From: an uncultured Lachnoclostridium sp.
GTDB taxonomy: Bacteria; Bacillota; Clostridia; Lachnospirales; Lachnospiraceae
NCBI GenBank assembly: GCA_944376715.1
Contig: CALWDO010000030.1
Location: 1-37,109, forward strand
Direction: 5' to 3'
DNA length: 37,109 nucleotides
Positions 32,792 through 37,109 of this stretch are shown piece after piece (the stretch's first letter is position 1; every line of letters starts with the position of its first letter). The position numbers and the translations under genes were made by a program. A model generated the notes under the pieces. That model did not search any database. It was not told the origin of the DNA and saw only the letters and a program-made list of their open reading frames with translations.

Positions 32792-32903
32792 CCCATTCCT
32801 CCATAAATTTTCTATTTTTTTCAAAATATGACTTTACAATCTGTATTTCGATATCATCCATGCTCGTTTCCAGCACTTTGCCATTTTTGAAAGTACAATT
32901 GCT
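32775..32903 (-). pseudogene. Fragment of a small hypothetical gene
   Basis: The frame reads TFKNGKVLETSMDDIEIQIV and then KSYFEKNRKFMEEWDAEVL before its stop. The composition is that of a real protein, yet no start codon or ribosome site precedes it and a stop lies just upstream at 32904-32906. Another frame continues upstream through RPDKAIVLSKMA, suggesting a frameshift near 32890. Confidence 0.4.
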
Positions 32904-32932
32904 TTATCCGGGCGGTTAAGATTAAGGATCCG

Positions 32933-33121
32933 TCAACCTTCTTTATCATTGTGTCTGTATTTTGCCATTACAGCGAGATATCCCTGATCCCACTCCTTTA
33001 CCTTTGTATATCGTTCCAGAGAGTACGGCGCCCTGAAACGGATTACATGTCCGTCAAATCGAAAGACAGTAAAAATTTTTTCAACCGAAACTGCCTCCGT
33101 CCAGAAGTAACCGCTTTTCAT
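32933..33121 (-). pseudogene. Fragment of a small conserved clostridial hypothetical gene
   Basis: The frame includes VFRFDGHVIRFRAPYSLERY and VKEWDQGYLAVMAKYRHN. The second part resembles small clostridial proteins that go on to a conserved EYIDL...ILENL segment. Here a stop follows at once; ILNLNRPDK appears in another frame. No ribosome site precedes the ATG at 33121. A decayed gene is likely. Confidence 0.45.
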
Positions 33122-33158
33122 ATAAAGAAAGCGCCGTGATCTTTGGAATCACAGCGCT
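33121..33158 (-). terminator. Terminator of the GGGtGRT/IscU-like unit
   Basis: AGCGC-GTGAT and ATCAC-GCGCT arms (33130-33140 and 33148-33158, one mismatch) form a stem; TTTCTTTAT follows on the minus strand. Confidence 0.7.
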
Positions 33159-33194
33159 CTCTCAAATTATCAGTTTATAAACAGCTTGTTATGC

Positions 33195-34205
33195 TTAGAA
33201 CTTCCCAGCCTTAGCCGCTTCCTCGATGGAAACTGCTACGGACACAGTCATACCAACCATCGGGTTGTTTCCTGCGCCGATCAGACCCATCATCTCTACG
33301 TGAGCCGGTACGGAGGAGGATCCTGCAAACTGAGCGTCAGAATGCATACGTCCAAGAGTATCGGTCATACCGTAGGAAGCCGGTCCTGCTGCCATGTTGT
33401 CCGGATGCAGGGTACGTCCGGTACCGCCGCCGGATGCTACGGAGAAGTATTTCTTGCCTGCTTCCAGTCTCTCCTTCTTATATGTACCTGCTACCGGATG
33501 CTGGAAACGGGTCGGGTTCGTGGAGTTTCCGGTGATGGAAACGTCTACGTTCTCTTTCCACATGATCGCAACGCCTTCCGGAACGCTGTTCGCGCCGTAG
33601 CAGTTTACTTTCGCGCGAAGTCCTTCGGAATAAGATTTACGGAATACTTCTTTTACTTCGTTGGTGTACGGATCGTACTCGGTCTCTACATAGGTAAATC
33701 CGTTGATACGGGAAATGATCTGAGCCGCATCTTTTCCAAGACCGTTCAGGATTACGCGGAGCGGTTTCTGACGGACTTTGTTTGCCTTCTCTGCAATACC
33801 GATTGCGCCCTCTGCTGCTGCGAAGGACTCATGGCCTGCCAGGAATGCGAAACACTCGGTCTCCTCTTCCAGAAGCATCTTGCCCAGATTTCCGTGACCA
33901 AGTCCTACCTTACGGGTATCTGCAACGGATCCCGGGATACAGAATGCCTGAAGGCCTTCTCCGATAGCTGCTGCCGCCTCGGAAGCTTTTCTGCAGCCTT
34001 TTTTGATCGCGATGGCAGCGCCTACTATGTAAGCCCAGCATGCGTTCTCAAAGCAGATCGGCTGAATGCCTTTGATCTGTGCATATACGTCCAGACCAGC
34101 GTCTTTGGTAATCTTTTCAGCCTCTTCAAGGGAAGAGATACCATAGCTGTTCAGAACAGCGTTGATTTTATCAATACGTCTTTCATATGATTCAAATAAT
34201 GCCAT
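33195..34205 (-). CDS. GGGtGRT protein
   Basis: The 336-aa product carries the naming motif GGGTGRT at 259-265, within SVASGGGTGRTLHPDN. Other conserved stretches are GLGHGNLGKM, AFLAGHESFAAAEGA and VNCYGANSVPEG. The family is known from clostridia and other anaerobes and has no assigned function. It is always worth reading with its neighbour: the IscU-like gene lies 21 bp upstream on the same strand, and one terminator closes both. Confidence 0.93.
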   Translation of the reverse strand: MALFESYERRIDKINAVLNSYGISSLEEAEKITKDAGLDVYAQIKGIQPICFENACWAYIVGAAIAIKKGCRKASEAAAAIGEGLQAFCIPGSVADTRKVGLGHGNLGKMLLEEETECFAFLAGHESFAAAEGAIGIAEKANKVRQKPLRVILNGLGKDAAQIISRINGFTYVETEYDPYTNEVKEVFRKSYSEGLRAKVNCYGANSVPEGVAIMWKENVDVSITGNSTNPTRFQHPVAGTYKKERLEAGKKYFSVASGGGTGRTLHPDNMAAGPASYGMTDTLGRMHSDAQFAGSSSVPAHVEMMGLIGAGNNPMVGMTVSVAVSIEEAAKAGKF

Positions 34206-34226
34206 TTTTATCTACCTCCTGGATAA

Positions 34227-34919
34227 TTACTCTTTACGCGGATCAATGATCTTAACTGCATCTGCCACACGGCCGTACTGGCCTTTTGCTTTTTCCCATG
34301 CAGTATTCGGGTCATCGCCGTTCTTAATAAAGTCGGTCATTTTTCCAAGAGATACGAACTGATATCCGATGATCTGATCATCAGCATCCAGCGCGATACC
34401 GGTCACATAGCCTTCTGCCATCTCCAGATAACGGGGTCCTTTTGCCAGAGTACCGTACATAGTACCTACCTGGGAACGGAGTCCTTTACCAAGGTCCTCA
34501 AGACCTGCGCCTACTGCAAGTCCATCTTCGGAGAATGCAGACTGGGAACGACCATAAACGATCTGTAAGAACAGTTCTCTCATAGCGGTATTAATCGCGT
34601 CGCAGACAAGGTCGGTGTTCAAAGCTTCCATCACGGTAAGGCCCGGAAGGATCTCAGCCGCCATAGCTGCGGAATGAGTCATACCGGAACATCCGATGGT
34701 CTCAACCAATGCCTCCTGAATAATACCCTCTTTCACATTCAGAGAGAGCTTACATGCGCCCTGCTGCGGAGCACACCAGCCTACTCCGTGCGTGAAACCG
34801 GAGATATCCTTCACTTCTTTCGCCTGTACCCACTTTGCTTCTTCCGGAATCGGAGCAGCGCCATGGTGAACGCCCTGAGCTACCGGACACATTTCTTCTA
34901 CTTCACGTGAATAAATCAT
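34227..34919 (-). CDS. IscU/NifU-like iron-sulfur scaffold protein (GGGtGRT partner)
   Basis: AAAGGAG precedes the ATG. The 230-aa product is longer than IscU. Cys11, Cys49, Cys56, Cys77 (ETIGCSGMTHSAA, like the GCG loop of IscU) and Cys106 are candidate ligands. The C-terminal part (MAEGYVTGIALDADDQIIGY) is an extension not in IscU. No cysteine desulfurase lies nearby, so this is not a standard isc or suf operon. Promoter: none convincing in 34920-35033. Confidence 0.85.
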   Translation of the reverse strand: MIYSREVEEMCPVAQGVHHGAAPIPEEAKWVQAKEVKDISGFTHGVGWCAPQQGACKLSLNVKEGIIQEALVETIGCSGMTHSAAMAAEILPGLTVMEALNTDLVCDAINTAMRELFLQIVYGRSQSAFSEDGLAVGAGLEDLGKGLRSQVGTMYGTLAKGPRYLEMAEGYVTGIALDADDQIIGYQFVSLGKMTDFIKNGDDPNTAWEKAKGQYGRVADAVKIIDPRKE

Positions 34920-35033
34920 TTGTTTGAAACTCCTTTCAAAATATCATATCAGACCTTTGGTAAGGCCTTATATGTTTTTATTCTCTCATAAATCCCACAT
35001 TTCGTCCAGCGGTTTTTTATCATTTCCCGCAAA

Positions 35034-36782
35034 TTATCCTGGAAGAGCATATCTTTCCTTCAGAGAACGGTACAGTTCCTGATATTCGGACCGCTCCTGC
35101 AGCCGATCATGATCATGGATCTCCAGTTCCTTATCTCCCATCTGCGCAAGATAGCCGGCGATCTTAACGCATTTATCCGCGATTCTCTCATAACTGCTGA
35201 TGATATCTGTCAGGACGATTCCCATATCTACCGTACATTCGTTGCGTCTCAGACGTTCCACATGACGTTCCTGCATCTCCGCCGCCAGCTCGTTGACCAC
35301 CCGGAAATACGCATACACTTCCTGTATCCTGCGGTCCTCAAACATCTGTATCGTCGCATTGATCATATCGTCTGCCGCCCTCTGCTCCACTTGAAGTTCT
35401 CTTTTCGCTTTATCCGAGAACACGCCCTCTTTGGACGCCAGCGTCCGACAGGCCAGACCGATATTGCATGCCATATCGCTGATCGTCTCGATATCTGTTG
35501 CAGAATACAGAAGAACTGAAAGTGTCTGGCTTTCCCGTTCATTCAAGTTTTTGCGGGATACCGCCAACAAATATTTACAGATCTGGTCCTCATAACCATC
35601 TACGGTATCTTCACTTTTTCTCACTTTATTCATGACATCCTGGTTATACTCTGCCACCAGGGAAGCCGCCTGTTCCAGAGAATCTTTTGCTTCCTGGAAC
35701 ATTGTAATGGAAGCCGCCTTGCTCTGTTCCAGAGCATAACTTGGCATCTCCAGGAAACGCTCATCCAGAATATCCAGCCTTTTCGGTTTTTCATTCTTTT
35801 CTTCATCCGTAACACGGATAACCACATAGGCCAGTTTCTCCAGCATCTTGTTAAAGGGCAGCAGAATCAGCGTCACGGTCACATTGAACGTAGTATGGAT
35901 CACTGCGATGCCTGCCGGGGATGCGCTCTGATCCAGGAATTCAAAATGCAGGAACAGATTTGCCGTATAAAATACAGACAGAAACAGGACTGTTCCGATC
36001 AGATTAAATAACAGATGGATACAGGCAGCTCTCTTGGCATTCCGGTTGGCTCCGATCGAAGACAAAATGGCGGTAATACAGGTTCCGATATTCTGTCCCA
36101 TAATAATAGGAAGCGCGGTGCTGTATTTCACGGTTCCGGTCATACACAGGGCCTGGAGAATACCCACCGACGCGCTGGAACTCTGAATAATTGCCGTTAA
36201 GACAGCGCCGGCCAGCACGCCTAATACCGGGTTGGAGAACATGAGCAGAATATTGGTAAATGCCGGCACATCTGCCAACGGCTCTACTGCGCCTGACATG
36301 GTATCCATGCCGAACATCAGGATTGTAAATCCAATCATAATGTTGCCGATATCTTTATGTCTCTCATTTTTGGAAAACATGATCAGACAAATGCCGATCA
36401 CAGCCAGAATAGGTGAAAACGAATTCGGATTAAGCAGCTGAATGAACATATTGCTGCTCTCGATCCCTGCCAGTGACAAGATCCAGGCGGTTACGGTCGT
36501 TCCTATGTTGGCTCCCATGATGATGCCGACTGCCCTGGACAGGGGCATGATGCCGCTGTTCACAAAGCCGACTACCATAACCGTTGTGGCAGATGAACTT
36601 TGAATAACCGCTGTAACTCCCAGTCCAAGGAGTACGGCTTTAAAAATATTTGAAGTCAGATTTTCCAGTATCTTTTCCAGTTTTCCTCCCGACGCGCGCT
36701 CCAGGCCGGCCCCCATCAGTTCCATGCCATACAAGAACAACGCCAGACCCCCGAACAGTGTCAGGAAATTAAAAATACTCAT
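35034..36782 (-). CDS. Na/Pi cotransporter family protein with C-terminal PhoU-like domain
   Basis: GGAGGACC precedes the ATG. The 582-aa protein has two inverted NptA-type halves, each with a QSSSA motif (VTAVIQSSSATTVMVVGF near residue 60, LTAIIQSSSASVGIL near 200), and GANIGTT/GQNIGT. Residues about 345-560 are helical and PhoU-like (SYALEQSKAAS, SVLLYSATDIETISDMACNI, SYERIADKCVKIAGYL). It imports phosphate with sodium; the PhoU-like part may gate it. The upstream Pho-box-like repeats suggest induction by low phosphate. Confidence 0.94.
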   Translation of the reverse strand: MSIFNFLTLFGGLALFLYGMELMGAGLERASGGKLEKILENLTSNIFKAVLLGLGVTAVIQSSSATTVMVVGFVNSGIMPLSRAVGIIMGANIGTTVTAWILSLAGIESSNMFIQLLNPNSFSPILAVIGICLIMFSKNERHKDIGNIMIGFTILMFGMDTMSGAVEPLADVPAFTNILLMFSNPVLGVLAGAVLTAIIQSSSASVGILQALCMTGTVKYSTALPIIMGQNIGTCITAILSSIGANRNAKRAACIHLLFNLIGTVLFLSVFYTANLFLHFEFLDQSASPAGIAVIHTTFNVTVTLILLPFNKMLEKLAYVVIRVTDEEKNEKPKRLDILDERFLEMPSYALEQSKAASITMFQEAKDSLEQAASLVAEYNQDVMNKVRKSEDTVDGYEDQICKYLLAVSRKNLNERESQTLSVLLYSATDIETISDMACNIGLACRTLASKEGVFSDKAKRELQVEQRAADDMINATIQMFEDRRIQEVYAYFRVVNELAAEMQERHVERLRRNECTVDMGIVLTDIISSYERIADKCVKIAGYLAQMGDKELEIHDHDRLQERSEYQELYRSLKERYALPG

Positions 36783-36888
36783 CTTTCAGGTCCTCCATCC
36801 CTTCGTAAAATGCGGATATTTTTTCCCGCGCAAAAAGGCTCTTCATGTGTATCTCCTGTTCTCTACATAAAAAGCCTGTTCTTTAAAA

Positions 36889-36918
36889 AGTTTAACATTT
36901 CCTTTACACGCCTGTCAA
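36889..36918 (-). promoter_or_regulatory. Promoter of the Na/Pi cotransporter gene
   Basis: TTGACA (36918-36913) and TAAACT (36894-36889) with an 18 bp spacer. The -10 is weak, as in activator-dependent promoters. The leader is about 105 bases. Confidence 0.6.
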
Positions 36919-36924
36919 TTAAAG

Positions 36925-36992
36925 TTCACCTGTTTTTTACGTGTTTTTTACATATTACATTTATTTCATTTAGATTTTACATATTCTTTACA
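36925..36992. promoter_or_regulatory. Pho-box-like direct repeats (PhoP site candidate)
   Basis: TT(A/C)AC-type pentamers on the plus strand start at 36925, 36937, 36948, 36955, 36965 (TTCAT), 36977 and 36988. Spacings are 12, 11, 7, 10, 12 and 11, close to one helical turn apart. Firmicute PhoP sites are TT(A/T/C)ACA repeats about 11 bp apart. The array lies directly upstream of the -35 of the phosphate transporter and between it and the divergent gene at 37076. Confidence 0.6.
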
Positions 36993-37075
36993 TACATGGT
37001 TATGGTACAGCTTTATAAGTCGTGATAAAATAATTATATACTGACAGATATTCTGTCCGGGAAAGGGGAATACTT

Positions 37076-37109
37076 ATGAAAAGTTATGAGAAAAAACTGA
37101 TGATGCCCG
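37076..37109 (+). CDS. Divergent gene, partial (3' part outside window)
   Basis: ATG at 37076 follows GAAAGGGG by 7 bases; only MKSYEKKLMMP is visible. A TATACT -10 lies at 37037-37042 without a good -35, as at activated promoters. It shares its upstream region with the phosphate transporter, so a role in phosphate supply is possible but not shown. Confidence 0.55.
   Translation, partial: MKSYEKKLMMP

Noticed and set aside
1-37109. CRISPR array, insertion sequence, tRNA or rRNA genes
   Set aside because: No regularly spaced direct repeats with spacers, no transposase and no RNA gene could be identified by reading.

Overview
The window looks like chromosome from a low-to-middle GC Firmicute of the Clostridia, most likely Lachnospiraceae. 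This rests on strong AGGAGG-type ribosome sites, TTGACA/TATAAT promoters with 16-18 bp spacers, and the gene set: a GGGtGRT/IscU-like pair, a CD3324-like regulator, a small ThiF, an SbcCD pair and an ATP-type PEP carboxykinase. The assignment is inference; no rRNA or tRNA was found to test it. I see no insertion sequence, CRISPR array or prophage structural gene. Almost all genes lie on the minus strand; the plus strand holds only 4191-6167 and the edge gene at 37076.

Region 1 (1-6167) is the most accessory-looking part. It holds a partial Schlafen/AlbA_2-type gene behind a promoter with an inverted repeat, two genes of unknown function, and a MarR regulator with an EamA-type transporter under a long palindromic operator. 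On the plus strand follow a CD3324-like regulator behind a structured leader with a possible leader peptide, a frameshifted CatB/Vat-type acetyltransferase, and a secreted or anchored alpha/beta hydrolase.

Region 2 (6177-9836) is a thiazole-synthesis operon, thiS-thiF-thiG-thiH-tenI. It starts at a promoter that overlaps the stop codon of the upstream phosphatase gene. A leader hairpin with a U-tract precedes thiS, and I see no TPP aptamer there.

Region 3 (9833-19062) holds housekeeping and unusual genes. They are a histidine phosphatase, a NifX-like/metal-linker/SlyD fusion, an ABC-F ATPase, a Cys-rich DUF5714-like protein, a metallophosphoesterase, an AlkZ-related protein, a protein with five Cys-rich repeats fused to a nuclease-like domain, and a compact group of methyltransferase, deformylase, macro-domain protein and second methyltransferase.

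Region 4 (19094-26940) holds SbcC/SbcD, a small Cys-rich protein, and RtcB behind a leader with a 27-codon ORF and competing hairpins. PEP carboxykinase, with its own promoter and terminator, follows.

Region 5 (26922-37109) holds an NCS2 permease, a Lon-like AAA+ protein without a protease domain, an ECF-S-like/GGDEF fusion, thymidine kinase, and a stretch of decayed genes. The GGGtGRT protein with its IscU-like partner and a Na/Pi cotransporter follow. The cotransporter has a likely Pho-box array upstream, shared with a divergent gene cut by the window edge.
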